NCBI RefSeq assembly: GCF_029894425.1
Contig: NZ_JARXYJ010000003.1
Coordinates: 124,001-188,000, forward strand
Length of the DNA stretch: 64,000 nt
Direction of reading: 5' to 3'
Source of the DNA: Streptomyces sp. SAI-127
GTDB lineage: Bacteria > Actinomycetota > Actinomycetes > Streptomycetales > Streptomycetaceae
Shown: in pieces, positions 27,314-36,474 of the stretch
Position numbering within the stretch: the first letter of the stretch is position 1
Layout of the letters: each line of letters starts with the position of its first letter
The notes under the pieces: generated by a model
Seen by the model: only the letters and a program-made list of their open reading frames with translations
Told to the model about the DNA's origin: nothing
Databases searched by the model: none
Translations under genes and position numbers: made by a program

Positions 27314-29476
27314 TCACCGCTCGACGGAAGCCCACACCACCTTCCCGGTGTCCGTCCACCGCACCCCCCACCGGGTGGTGAGCCCATGCACTACGTGCAG
27401 GCCACGGCCGGCGTCGTCGAGGAGCCCGCCCGGGCCCAGCCGCGGCCTGCCGTTGCCGGTGTCGCCCACCTCGCACAGCAGCCCGTGGCCGGTCCTGATC
27501 AGCCGTACCGTGATGGGTCCGCCGGCGAAGCGGACCGCGTTGGCGACCAGTTCGTCGACCACCAGCAGCACGCTGTCCCTGGTGTGTTCTCTGGCGCTCC
27601 ACTGCCCCAGCAGCTCGGAGACCAGTGTGCGGGCCCGGGCGGCCGCGTCGCCGCGGGCGGGTAGACGCCACGTCGCGGTGTCTTCCTTGCGGTAACCGAT
27701 CATGCGGGCGATCAGCAGAGTCACGTCGTCGCGCCGACGCGTCGGCGCGACCGCCGAGACCACGCGCCGTGCGGCCTGGTCCAGGGCGTCCCACGGGTGC
27801 ACCGAGGACACGGCGTCCGTCAGCCTGTCGATGCCCTCGTCGATCGACAGGGCGGGATCCTCCACCAGGCCGTCGGTGTAGAGGGCGAGCAGCGAGCCCG
27901 GGGGCGCACAGAACGCGTGCACGTCGTACGGCTCCCGCAGCGCGAACTCGGCGCCCAGTCCGGGGTGGGGGCGTATCGCGACCAGGCCGGCAGGTCCGTC
28001 CAGGGGTACCAGGACCGGGGGGAGGTGGCCGGCGCTGGCCACCGCCACGTGGTGGCTGACCGGATCGTACACGGCGATGCAGCAGGTCGACCCGAGGGCG
28101 CTGTAACCGGCCGCCAGCCCGGAATCCGCGTCGTCCAGCAGCGACACGGTCTCGTCCAAGTGCTCCAGCACCTCGTCGGGCGCCAGCCCCGCTGACAGCA
28201 GCGCGCGGGCCTCCATGCTCAGCTGTCCCATGGTCGCCGCGGCGCCCAGCCCGTGCCCGACGACGTCTCCGACCACCAGCGCGGTACGGCCGTCCGGCAG
28301 CGGAAAGCTGTTCACCCAGTCGCCGCCGACACCCGCGCTGTCGGGGGTGGCGGGCTGGTAGACGCTGGCCGTCTGGATGGTGTCGCCGCCGGACCGTGGC
28401 AGCAGTCGGCGCTGCAAGGCCAGTACCTGTGTGTGCTCGCGCTGGTGCTGACGGGCCAGGTCCACGTGGTGGGAGGTCCTGGCCACCAGTTCCTGCAGGT
28501 CGAAGAGCTCGCTGTCCGCGAAGGGGCGGTCCGCCCGCCGCCAGACCTCCGCGACACCCAGGACGACGGGCGGCGTGCCGTCCAGGACCAGCGGTATGCA
28601 CACCACGGCCGCCGCCTGGTCGCCGGGCACCAGCGCACGTACCAGCCGAGGACTGTCGAGCACCCGTTCGATCGCTTTTCGGTCGGGTATGACGATGGCC
28701 TGCGCGGCATCGTCACGTCGTATGGCCTGCGACAGCAGTCGACTCGCATCGCCGGGAAGATCGTTGCCCGGGGTCACGTAGCCGTCGGGCCACGCCCGGT
28801 CCGGCACCAGGGCCGCCCGCCGCAGCCGGAGGCGCCCCTGCGCCTGCTCGGTGACCGCCTCACCCGTCCACACGGCGAAGTCGAGGTCGATGGCGGTCAC
28901 GTCACCCCAGGCCAGCAGGGACTCCGCCAGCGACTGCGCGGTCTCGCCGATGTCCAACGAGGTGCCGATCGCGGTCTCGGCGGCGTACAGGTGCAGCCTC
29001 CTGGCCATGGCGATCAGTGAGACGGTCAGGCCCTCCTCAGGCGCCGCGGCGGCCAGGATGCTCATCGAGACCACCAGCTCCGACCCGTCGCCGCGTCGCA
29101 GGCGCTGGACCCGGGCGACGTGCGGCTCACCGGTCTCGAGGACCTGCCGCAGGCGCCTGGTGACCGTCGGTACGTCCGAGGGAGGCAGGAGATCGACGAA
29201 AGGGCTCCCGGCCAGGGCCTCCACCCCCGCGAAGACCGGGGCGTCCAGATTGCCGCGGGTGATTCTCAGATCCCGGTCCAGATTGACCGCGCCGAGGATT
29301 TGCTCCTGAGCGGCGGGGGTCGGGTTGTCGGATACGTCTCGACGGGCGGCGTTGTCCCCCTGCGGGTCGGCGGATCCGGCGGCCGCTGCCGCTCCGTCGA
29401 CTGGCATGTACTGCCCCAAAGCGCTGCTGACCATGTCGAACGGTGACGCAGACGAGGGGGGTGGGGTGGAGTCCAT
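27314..29476 (-). CDS. PAS-GAF-SpoIIE phosphatase with ATPase domain
   Basis: A 720-residue signalling protein with domains in order: PAS (about residues 55-160, with VFAGVEALAGSPFVDLLPPS), GAF (about 175-335), PP2C/SpoIIE-type phosphatase (about 355-585: DSAGVGGDWVNSFPLPDGRT, GDVVGHGLGAAATMGQL, LYTDGLVE and RRDDVTLLIARM) and an anti-sigma-factor-like HATPase domain (about 600-720: VVDELVANAVRFAGG, EVGDTGNGRPR). Such Streptomyces proteins sense small molecules or redox state and dephosphorylate anti-anti-sigma factors; the ATPase domain may also act as an anti-sigma kinase. No partner is adjacent. Confidence 0.88.
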   Translation of the reverse strand: MDSTPPPSSASPFDMVSSALGQYMPVDGAAAAAGSADPQGDNAARRDVSDNPTPAAQEQILGAVNLDRDLRITRGNLDAPVFAGVEALAGSPFVDLLPPSDVPTVTRRLRQVLETGEPHVARVQRLRRGDGSELVVSMSILAAAAPEEGLTVSLIAMARRLHLYAAETAIGTSLDIGETAQSLAESLLAWGDVTAIDLDFAVWTGEAVTEQAQGRLRLRRAALVPDRAWPDGYVTPGNDLPGDASRLLSQAIRRDDAAQAIVIPDRKAIERVLDSPRLVRALVPGDQAAAVVCIPLVLDGTPPVVLGVAEVWRRADRPFADSELFDLQELVARTSHHVDLARQHQREHTQVLALQRRLLPRSGGDTIQTASVYQPATPDSAGVGGDWVNSFPLPDGRTALVVGDVVGHGLGAAATMGQLSMEARALLSAGLAPDEVLEHLDETVSLLDDADSGLAAGYSALGSTCCIAVYDPVSHHVAVASAGHLPPVLVPLDGPAGLVAIRPHPGLGAEFALREPYDVHAFCAPPGSLLALYTDGLVEDPALSIDEGIDRLTDAVSSVHPWDALDQAARRVVSAVAPTRRRDDVTLLIARMIGYRKEDTATWRLPARGDAAARARTLVSELLGQWSAREHTRDSVLLVVDELVANAVRFAGGPITVRLIRTGHGLLCEVGDTGNGRPRLGPGGLLDDAGRGLHVVHGLTTRWGVRWTDTGKVVWASVER

Positions 29477-29879
29477 GCGACTCTCTCAGCTCGCTCGCCG
29501 ACCCCGGCACCACGTCGGAGCCGTACCAGAACCCGGGCGACAGAGTCCCGGGATTCTTGACCGCAAACCTCATTCAATAACACCAGGGGCCGCTTCGCCC
29601 ACACCAGCGGGCCGCACGGTGACGCGGTGGCCGCCGACGACCAGTCGACGACCGGTGTTCCCTCGCGGTCGTTCCATGGTCGTCGCCGCTCTGCACGTCG
29701 TCGAAGCCGAGTCGCATGGAGGCTGCGCACCTTCGGTGCGGGGCGGGCGGACGTCGAGGCCAGTCCGCGGTCGTCGTAGAGGGTTTCGGGGATGGAGCGC
29801 CAGTGCCCGGCCGCCGACGCGCGGCAGCAAACTGTCTGCTTTCCTTAGGACGCCCAGCCCCGAGCAGACCACGCCTCCG
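29477..29879. other. intergenic stretch without recognised gene
   Basis: Upstream region of the phosphatase, whose promoter must lie at the left end. The rest shows no family resemblance on either strand. Confidence 0.4.
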
Positions 29880-30759
29880 CACGTCTGGTTCCCGTTCGGA
29901 GGGAACCGCCGCGTGCCGAGAAGCTGGAAGAGCGCGTCGTCGCGGACGGCGAGATGCCCTCCGACCTCGGCTCCCATGGCGTCGGCCGTGTCCTGGCCCA
30001 GGCGGCCCTCGAACCGGCGAGGTCGACCTGCTGCTGTTCGCCGCCTCCAGCGCCGATGTCCAGGAACCCGCCAGCGCCCACATCGTCGCCGCCCGGACCG
30101 GGCTGTCCTGTCCGGTCTTCGACGTCACCGACGCCTGCAACAGCGTCCTGAACGCCCTGGAGGTCGCGGACGCCTTCATCCGCGCTGGCCGTTACCGGCG
30201 GATCCTGATCGCGTGCGGGGAAACCTCAGAAGCCTCAGCCGGTGGAGCCTGACTCCCACCACCTTGCGGACCGGGCTGGCGTCCCTGACCGGCGGGGACA
30301 TGGGCGCCGCCCTGCTCGTCGAAGCCTCCCCCCAGCCGGGCATCATCGCTCACACGATCATGGCGAACTCCGTGGGCTGGCCGGCTGCCACCCTGTTCAA
30401 ACCCACCACGGCCCGGTGGCCCGCCGGGGCTGCACTTCGACTCCGAGAAGGTCCTCGCCTCCTTCCTCGGCATCGACACCCGCGCCGCACAGTGGCTGAA
30501 GGAACAACACACCGACCCGAACGAATTCGGCCTCGTCTGTCTCCACCAGCCGTCCGTCCCGTTCGTCCGCACCTTCCGCGAACGCCTCGGCATCCAGCCC
30601 GACGCGGTCGTGCCCACCTTCCACCGCACCGGCAACATGGGCGCAGCCACCCTCCCCCTCCAACTCGCCCACGCCGCTGACCAAGGCCGGCTACGCCCGG
30701 GCATACAGGTGGTCCTGTTCGGCATGGCCAGCGGCGGCGTGATGCTGATCAGCTGGTAG
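29880..30759 (+). pseudogene. 3-oxoacyl-ACP synthase III (KAS III/FabH-like) pseudogene
   Basis: Three frames together give most of a KAS III-type ketosynthase: EKLEERVVADGEMPSDLGSH near 29920, EVDLLLFAASSADVQEPASA and SCPVFDVTDACNSVLNALEV with the catalytic Cys near 30130, LTGGDMGAALLVE near 30290, and LVCLHQPSVPFVRTFRERLG with the catalytic His and the Asn block RTGNMGAATLPLQL near 30640. Frame changes occur near 30020, 30240 and 30420, and the N-terminal 40-odd residues are gone. It is an inactive starter-unit or lipid gene near the type III polyketide synthase. Confidence 0.75.
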
Positions 30760-31042
30760 GCACCCCGGCGCACGCGCTGGATGGTTCGCCGCTGGCCTCA
30801 TTCATCGCGCGCCGTAGCAGCACCTGCGGCGGGCATGAACGAGGTGCAACGGGTGGGTTACCGGTGCCAGGACTGGTACCAGCTCACTCTGCTGTCGAGG
30901 TTCTGAACGGGGCGCCATACCCGTTCGGCTGGGCCGTGCTGGAGCAGGGGCAGGCTCTTTCATCGGTTTCGTCAGCGGCTCCTGGGATAACATCACGCAG
31001 GCTGTTGGTCGTCGCGGCAGCGGTGATACTGAAGAGGGAGCC

Positions 31043-33061
31043 ATGTGGCGAACGCTGGCCGGTGTGGTGTCCGGTCTACTCGTGCTGTTCGTCGGTAGTC
31101 TCGCTTTCAACGCGGCGTCCGGGCAAAGCCATTGGCCAGGACCGCTCGACCTCGTGCGGGTCCACCCGTGGCTGGTGCTCCTCCTCCTGATACCTGTGTC
31201 GCTGATCGGGCTGTGGCAGGCGCCGCGCCGCGACCGCGGGCAGGACCCGCCCGCGCCCATGACGTACCAACTGCCGCCGCGCAACACTGACTTCACTGCC
31301 CGCGACGCCACGCTGCGGGAACTGCGACAGCGCCTCACCTCGGCGAGCGGTGTCGCGATGCTGGTCGTGCGTGGGATGGGCGGTGTCGGCAAGACCCAAC
31401 TCGCGGTCGAATACGCCTACCGACATCTCGAGAAGTACCGGTTCGTCGCGTTCGTACATGCCGGGGACGCCGATCGGGTGGCGTCGCAGTTCGTGTCTCT
31501 GGCCGGGGAACTGGGGCTGGCGGAAGCAAGCTTCGACCAGGTCATCCCGCGGGTGTACGGCAAGTTGGCGGACCGCAGGCCCTGGCTGATCATCTTCGAC
31601 AACGGGGAGGAACAGAACACTCTCACGCACGCGCTGCCGTCGGGTGGCCTGGCGACCAATGGCCATGTCATCGTCACCACCAGGGTGAGGAACTGGTCGA
31701 GCAGTGCCGGTGTGATCGGCCTGGACGTGTTCGCCAGGCAGGAGTCGGTGAGCCTGCTGACGCGTCGGGTGCCCGGCATGACCGCGGCGGTGGCGGACCG
31801 GATCGCCGAGGAACTGGGGGACCTGCCGCTGGCGTTGGAGCAGGCAGCCGGGTACATGGAGTACAACCAGACGGCGCCCGATGACTACGTGAGGCTGCTG
31901 ACGTCCCGGCTGGAGGAGATGATCTCGCTGGGCGCACCGGGCGACCGGTCGGCGGTGATGGTCGGGGCCCTGTGGCAGCTCAGTGTGCGAAGGCTGGAGG
32001 CGGAGCGGCCGCAGGCAGTGCGGATGCTGAGGCTGTGTGCCCTACTGGCGCCGGAACCGATCCCGCTGGACCTGTTCACCCGTAGTCCCGAGATCCTGAA
32101 CGTGGGCGCCGACGATCCGCTGGTGTGGGACAGGACGGTCGGTGCCCTGGCCGGTCTGGGACTCGCGCGGCGCGGGAACGCGTCCCTGGTGGTGCACCGG
32201 CTGGTGCAGGCCGCCGTCCGGGCCGATATGCCGGAGGAGGCGCATGCCGACGCCCTGGTCCAGCTGTGCCGGGCGCTGGTCGCGGCCGTGCCGCACGACG
32301 TCCACGGTGACCCGGACGCGCGGCCGCGCTGGCAGGAGTTGCTCTCGCATGTCCTGGCTGTGACCAAGGACGATCCACCGGCCGAGTGCGCTGAGGAGAC
32401 GGCGGTGCTGCTCAGGCTGGCGTCGGAATTCCTCATCCAGATCGGGGACTACCAGATGGCGTTGCCTCTGTGTGAGCGTGCCCTCGCGATCGACGAGTCG
32501 ATCGAGGGCCGGGATGCGGAGACCGGCTTCGATCTGATCACTCTGGCGCAGATCCATCGGGAGCTCCACGCGCCGGAGAGGGCCCGCCCACTGGTGGAAC
32601 GCGCGCTGCGGCTGCACGAGTCCTGCCTGCCGGCGAACGATCCCGCCATCGCAACGGACCTGGCCACGCTCGCGCGCACGCTGTGCCTCCTCGGTGAACA
32701 CCGTGCGGCGCTGCCACTGGCCGAGCGGGCGCTGCAGATCGACGAGGCGGCGCTCGGGCCGAACGACCCGTACGTGAGCTTCGACCTGATTGCACTGGCG
32801 AACGTCCATGTCGACCTCGGCGACCACGAGGCGGCCCTGACGCTGATCTCACGGGCACTGCAGATCCGCGAGGCCGTCTATGCGCCGGACCACCTGTACA
32901 TCGGCTACGTCCTCATCTTCCAGGCCCAGGTCCTGCACGCGATGAACAACTCGACCGCGGTGGATTTCGCGCGCCGGGGTGCACAGATCCTGCAGACCCG
33001 GCTGGGCCGGGCCCACCCCAAAACCGAGGATGCCTTTGCTCTGGTCGACCGGCTGCGTTGA
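31043..33061 (+). CDS. membrane-anchored NB-ARC/TPR protein
   Basis: A 672-residue STAND-class P-loop NTPase. Two N-terminal hydrophobic segments (residues 6-24 and 42-58) should anchor it in the membrane with the rest in the cytoplasm. The NB-ARC core has Walker A GMGGVGKTQ (111-119), Walker B WLIIFDN (181-187), sensor VTTR (211-214) and GDLPLAL (259-265). The C-terminal half is TPR repeats of the FxSxx/Kinesin-light-chain type (ALPLCERALAIDESI; ALPLAERALQIDEAALG). STAND proteins oligomerise on ligand binding; bacterial ones act in regulation or phage defence. No effector domain or partner gene is recognised, so the role is open. Confidence 0.82.
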   Translation: MWRTLAGVVSGLLVLFVGSLAFNAASGQSHWPGPLDLVRVHPWLVLLLLIPVSLIGLWQAPRRDRGQDPPAPMTYQLPPRNTDFTARDATLRELRQRLTSASGVAMLVVRGMGGVGKTQLAVEYAYRHLEKYRFVAFVHAGDADRVASQFVSLAGELGLAEASFDQVIPRVYGKLADRRPWLIIFDNGEEQNTLTHALPSGGLATNGHVIVTTRVRNWSSSAGVIGLDVFARQESVSLLTRRVPGMTAAVADRIAEELGDLPLALEQAAGYMEYNQTAPDDYVRLLTSRLEEMISLGAPGDRSAVMVGALWQLSVRRLEAERPQAVRMLRLCALLAPEPIPLDLFTRSPEILNVGADDPLVWDRTVGALAGLGLARRGNASLVVHRLVQAAVRADMPEEAHADALVQLCRALVAAVPHDVHGDPDARPRWQELLSHVLAVTKDDPPAECAEETAVLLRLASEFLIQIGDYQMALPLCERALAIDESIEGRDAETGFDLITLAQIHRELHAPERARPLVERALRLHESCLPANDPAIATDLATLARTLCLLGEHRAALPLAERALQIDEAALGPNDPYVSFDLIALANVHVDLGDHEAALTLISRALQIREAVYAPDHLYIGYVLIFQAQVLHAMNNSTAVDFARRGAQILQTRLGRAHPKTEDAFALVDRLR

Positions 33062-33129
33062 CTGACGTGACGAGTGACACCGAGGCCGGCAAGGCCGCTG
33101 TGCAGCGTCCCCGCAGGTGGCGAGTTCCT

Positions 33130-33235
33130 CGGCGGGGTCGGCCTATGGTGGCCCGGGCTCAGGCCGGGGGCGGCCTCCTGCAGCAGCTGACCAGACGGGT
33201 GCTGGAGTCCGCGCCTGAGGGCGAGCTCACTGATC
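33130..33235 (+). mobile_element. IS256-family transposase N-terminal scrap
   Basis: About 30 codons (ARAQAGGGLLQQLTRRVLES, then GELTDH) match the N-terminus of the IS256-type transposase at 22.6-23.9 kb at moderate identity, so it derives from a different copy. It stops in the palindrome at 33220-33271. Confidence 0.6.
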
Positions 33236-33271
33236 ACCGGGCTCGTGCCCCAGGCGATCAGTGAGCTCGCC
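33220..33271. repeat. perfect 16-bp inverted repeat around a 20-bp loop
   Basis: GGCGAGCTCACTGATC at 33220-33235 is repeated in reverse complement at 33256-33271. Read on the opposite strand, the right arm plus loop encodes GELTDRLGHEPGD, a better continuation of an IS256 transposase than the forward reading. This suggests the loop was inverted or copied by hairpin-templated repair. Confidence 0.85.
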
Positions 33272-33410
33272 GTATTTCATCCACCCCGTCGACGGGCAGG
33301 TCATGGTGCTCGCCGGACTGTACGAGTACGGTCAGCCCGGAGATCAAGAACGACCACGGCCCGGCCACCTGGCTGATGACCTGCACGATCATCACGCCGG
33401 GCCGTGTCCA
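33270..33410 (+). pseudogene. SRAP (YedK/HMCES) fragment
   Basis: The reading YFIHPVDGQVMVLAGLYEYG, followed after one frameshift near 33343 by NDHGPATWLMTCTIITP, matches the centre of SOS-response-associated peptidase proteins, which shield abasic sites in single-stranded DNA. The catalytic Cys2 N-terminus and the C-terminal half are absent. The fragment begins directly at the palindrome. Confidence 0.6.
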
Positions 33411-33498
33411 CCCCGCATGCATTGGCAGCGTCGCTGCGAGCGCCCCCTCGTTCACCTAGTGCTGGATTCCTCATTCCCTGGGTATAAGTCCTGGTGGC

Positions 33499-34380
33499 GT
33501 GGCAAGTCGGGTACTCGGGGGCGGGTGCTGGAAGGTGGTGTTACGGCCACGGCCGGGCCGTGACGAGAATGAGCAACGGGCCGTGCGTCGGCTGTCGCGA
33601 GCGCGTAAGGCGCCGCGTGATCTGGTGCTGCGGGCGCGGATGGTCGAGTTGAGCTGGGCCGGGCAGCGGGTGCCGGCCATCGCCGACGAGTTGAGGTGCA
33701 GTCCCAAGACGGTCCGCCGCTGGTTGCACCGCTTCAACCGCTTGGGTCTGGACGGGCTGGAGGATCTGGGCGGGCAGGGCCGCAAACGGCGGATCACCGA
33801 GTCGGAACGCTCCAGGATCATCGGCCTGGTCAAGAAGCCGGCGCCGGGCCAGCTGACTGTGCAGGCGGGCGGCGAGCTGGCGGCGGAGGATGAGTGCGGG
33901 CCGCCGGAGTGGACCCTGGACGCGCTGGCCGCCGAGGCCAGAGGCTGGGCATCGGGGTCGGCCGCAGTCAGGTCCGACGGATCCTGCTGGCCGAGGGGGT
34001 GCGCCGGCGCCGTACCCGGTCCTGGACCCGCTCGAGAGACGCGGACTTCGAGGGAATAGGACCAGGATCATCGGGCTCTGCACCTGCCCGCCCGAGGGCG
34101 CGACGGTCGTCTGCGCCGACGAGCTCGGACCGGTGATCCCCCGCACGTTCCCGCCGGCGCCGGGCTGGTCGCCGGACGGCCGCCGCACCAAGTCCGAAGT
34201 CGACTACGGTCGCGGACCGGAGAAGACCTGGGTCTACGGCGCACTGCGAGTACGGGACGGACACGAGGTCACCATGACCGCCTCCTCCCGCGACAGTGCC
34301 TACTACCAGCAGTTTCTTCAGAAGGTCGAGGCAGCCGATCCCACAGGGGACATCTACACTACGTCGTCACCGACAACCCT
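33499..34380 (+). mobile_element. IS630-family transposase remnant
   Basis: The N-terminal helix-turn-helix is clear (LRARMVELSWAGQRVPAIAD, then LRCSPKTVRRWLHRFNRLGL). After frameshifts near 33930 and 34050 the DDE part continues (ATVVCADELGPVIPRTFPPA with the first Asp; KTWVYGALRVRDG; YYQQFLQKVEA), and a frame near 34352 spells YVVTDN. The C-terminal catalytic Glu region is gone, replaced by another fragment. Inactive. Confidence 0.75.
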
Positions 34381-34790
34381 GGTGTCCGACGGTGTGGTGC
34401 TCCTGGCCGACGGCTCCAGTGTGTTCGTGGAGATCGGCCGCACGTTGTCCTACGCCCGCCCGGTCGCCAAGCTGGAGCGCTACGACGCCTACCGCACCGC
34501 ACCGGCGTCCGGACGCGGCAACGCCGCCCGGGCCCCGTGCAGCCACTGGCAGGAGACCGACGCCGGGCCGTTGCTGGGCTGGTCCTTCCCGCCGGTGCTG
34601 TTCGTCTTCGCTCCCGCCCCGCGCGGCCCCGGCCACCCGGGAAGCGGTATTCCACCAGCGCGCCCAGCACGTCTACTGCGTGAACTACCGGATCATCGTG
34701 GCGACTACGACGTTGGGGCAGCTGACCAAGCGCGGCCCCGATGAGCCGGTGTGGCGCGTGGCCGGCCGCGGCGCGGGGGAGGACCGCTGA
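34381..34790 (+). pseudogene. replication-relaxation-like protein C-terminal fragment
   Basis: Reads LADGSSVFVEIGRTLSYARP, VAKLERYDAYRTAP and, after a frame change near 34650, REAVFHQRAQHVYCVNYRII and VATTTLGQLTKRGPDEPVWR. The pattern of an acidic/Arg motif, a KLERYDAY helix and a late VATTTLGQL resembles C-termini of replication-relaxation proteins from actinobacterial mobile elements. It is fused to the end of the IS630 relic. Confidence 0.5.
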
Positions 34791-34913
34791 TCTCTGGATG
34801 CGTTGCCGAAGGCGCGGTGAGCACGGCGAGCCCGGCCCGGCCTGGATGAAGAGGCTCGGGCCGGGCCCGCCGCCCGCGCCCTCGTTGTCGGTGGCGGCTG
34901 GAACGCTGGTCGG

Positions 34914-35211
34914 ATGAACGGAGACGAGCAGCTGCTGCGTGGCCGGGTGTACGGCCACGACCACGACGCCCCCAACCCCGGGCCGCTCCCGTACCGGACG
35001 TATGCCGAACTGGTCGGCGGACCGCTGGACGGCCTGCTGCTGGACATCCACGGCTGGCGGACCGAAGAAGTCGACGACGGCGTCGCCCTGTCCACCGAGC
35101 TGACGCGCTGGCCCCGGCGGCCGCGCCCTGTACGACCCGCACCCCGGTGAGCCCCGCACACCGGGCCCGGGCGTGAGCTGCCGCCTGTACCACTCGGGCG
35201 ACACCCCCTGA
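34914..35211 (+). pseudogene. short hypothetical gene, one frameshift
   Basis: ATG 34914 opens NGDEQLLRGRVYGHDHDAPN and TYAELVGGPLDGLLLDIHGW; after one base shift near 35116 the frame continues GGRALYDPHPGEPRTPGPGV and ends LYHSGDTP at 35211. About 98 residues in all. Such genes often follow replication-relaxation genes on actinobacterial elements. Function unknown. Confidence 0.5.
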
Positions 35212-35346
35212 CCACAACCCCGACCACAGCAGGTCAGTGGGATGCTCATCGCCCACCAGCCAACTACGGTCTGCCCTCGGTCAGCTGACTGGCGGTGTTC
35301 TCGATCCACAGCAGCGTCCACTCGACTGTGCCATCCGGGACGCTCG

Positions 35347-35925
35347 TCAGAGCATGGCGAGCCGGTCCACCAGCAGCTCCGTCCTGCGCTCGGTGTCCTC
35401 CGGCGGGAGCCGTCCCGCTCGGGTCAGGGTGGCCAGGCCGTGCAGGGACGCCCAGAACGTCTCGGTGAACAGTTCCGGGCGCACGCCGTCCCCGGCGACC
35501 TCGCTGAGGCACTCCAGCAGCGCGGCGAAGGCGTCCTTCAACGGTTCGGGGGTGTCCTCCTGCGCATACGCCAGGCCGCCGTCGAGCTGGAACAGGGCGT
35601 CGTAGACCGCCGGATGGCGTTCGGCGAAGGCGAGGTAGGCGCGGGCCAGCGCGGTGACCCGGGCGCGGGGGCCGTCGGCGGCGGCGGTTGCGGCCCGCAT
35701 CGCCACGGCCATCTCGGAAGCGCCCTGCAGAGCGACGGCGCCGATGATCTCGCGCTTGCCGCGGAAGTGGCTGTAGAGGACGGGCTGGCTGTATTCGATG
35801 CGCTCAGCGAGCCGCCGGGTGGTGACCGCGTCCCAGCCCTGCTGCTCGGCGAGTTCGCGGGCCGTGGCCACGATGAGGCGCTCGCGCTCCGCCCGTTCGC
35901 GCTGCTTGCGTTCCTGTACCGACAT
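35347..35925 (-). CDS. TetR/AcrR-family repressor
   Basis: A 192-residue TetR regulator with the N-terminal helix-turn-helix LIVATARELAEQQGWDAVTT, then RRLAERIEYSQPVLYSHF, and a helical ligand-binding C-terminal domain of the WHG/TetR_C type. It is divergent from the DUF1772 membrane gene at 36017 with 91 bases between starts, which contain two copies of a 13-bp site. It most likely represses both genes until a small ligand binds. Confidence 0.9.
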   Translation of the reverse strand: MSVQERKQRERAERERLIVATARELAEQQGWDAVTTRRLAERIEYSQPVLYSHFRGKREIIGAVALQGASEMAVAMRAATAAADGPRARVTALARAYLAFAERHPAVYDALFQLDGGLAYAQEDTPEPLKDAFAALLECLSEVAGDGVRPELFTETFWASLHGLATLTRAGRLPPEDTERRTELLVDRLAML

Positions 35926-35934
35926 GATTCGATC

Positions 35935-35947
35935 CTAGCATCGCTAG
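35935..35947. promoter_or_regulatory. TetR operator copy 1
   Basis: CTAGCATCGCTAG, a near-palindrome (CTAGC..GCTAG), lies 9 bases before the TetR start. It is the exact reverse complement of the site at 35986, and the pair is centred 51 bases apart. Confidence 0.65.
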
Positions 35948-35985
35948 ACAATCGAGCGGCAGCAGCACTAGCGTTGCCTCGTCAG

Positions 35986-35998
35986 CTAGCGATGCTAG
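35986..35998. promoter_or_regulatory. TetR operator copy 2
   Basis: CTAGCGATGCTAG, the reverse complement of copy 1, lies 18 bases before the DUF1772 start, where bound repressor would block the promoter. Confidence 0.65.
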
Positions 35999-36016
35999 AT
36001 ACCAAAAGGGGTCGTC

Positions 36017-36463
36017 ATGCTCAATGCACTCGAGGTCGTCACCATCGTGGTCGTCGGCGTAATGGTGGGGGTGGAGTTCTCCGTCCCCTTCTTCAGCAAC
36101 CCGATCCTCAACGCACTCCCCGGCGACAACGGCCTGAGCGGCCGCGTCCATGGGGCCCGACTGGGCGGTGCCGTGATGCCGTTCTGGTACATCGGCTCGC
36201 TCGTCCTCGTCGGGGTCTGGGCCGTCGCCGGATGGGACGACGATGGCACCGGCCTCGTCGTGACCGCCGCCGCGCTGCTGATCGTCAGCGTGCTCATGTC
36301 GATCCTGGTGCTCGTCCCGATCAACAACCGGGTCAAGACGTGGACTGCCGGCGACCGGCCGGCCGACTGGAAGGAGCAGATGAAGCGCTGGGACCGCTGG
36401 CACTACGTCCGCGTCGCCGTCATCATCGCCGCCTTCGCCTGCCTGGCGGCCGCCCTCACCTGA
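36017..36463 (+). CDS. DUF1772 (anthrone-oxygenase-like) membrane protein
   Basis: A 148-residue protein with four hydrophobic segments (about residues 4-25, 58-75, 82-101 and 128-146). FSVPFFSNPILNALPGD and the LVPINNRVKTW plus WKEQMKRWDRWHYVRV blocks match DUF1772, a family that includes anthrone oxygenases of aromatic polyketide pathways, though most members are uncharacterised. AAAAGGGG lies before ATG 36017. Controlled by the divergent TetR gene. Confidence 0.85.
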   Translation: MLNALEVVTIVVVGVMVGVEFSVPFFSNPILNALPGDNGLSGRVHGARLGGAVMPFWYIGSLVLVGVWAVAGWDDDGTGLVVTAAALLIVSVLMSILVLVPINNRVKTWTAGDRPADWKEQMKRWDRWHYVRVAVIIAAFACLAAALT

Positions 36464-36474
36464 GCTCGCGGGAC

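Noticed and set aside
27003..28601. A 532-codon minus-strand frame overlapping the phosphatase gene
   Set aside because: It is out of frame with the PAS-GAF-PP2C protein, arginine/glycine-rich and motif-free.
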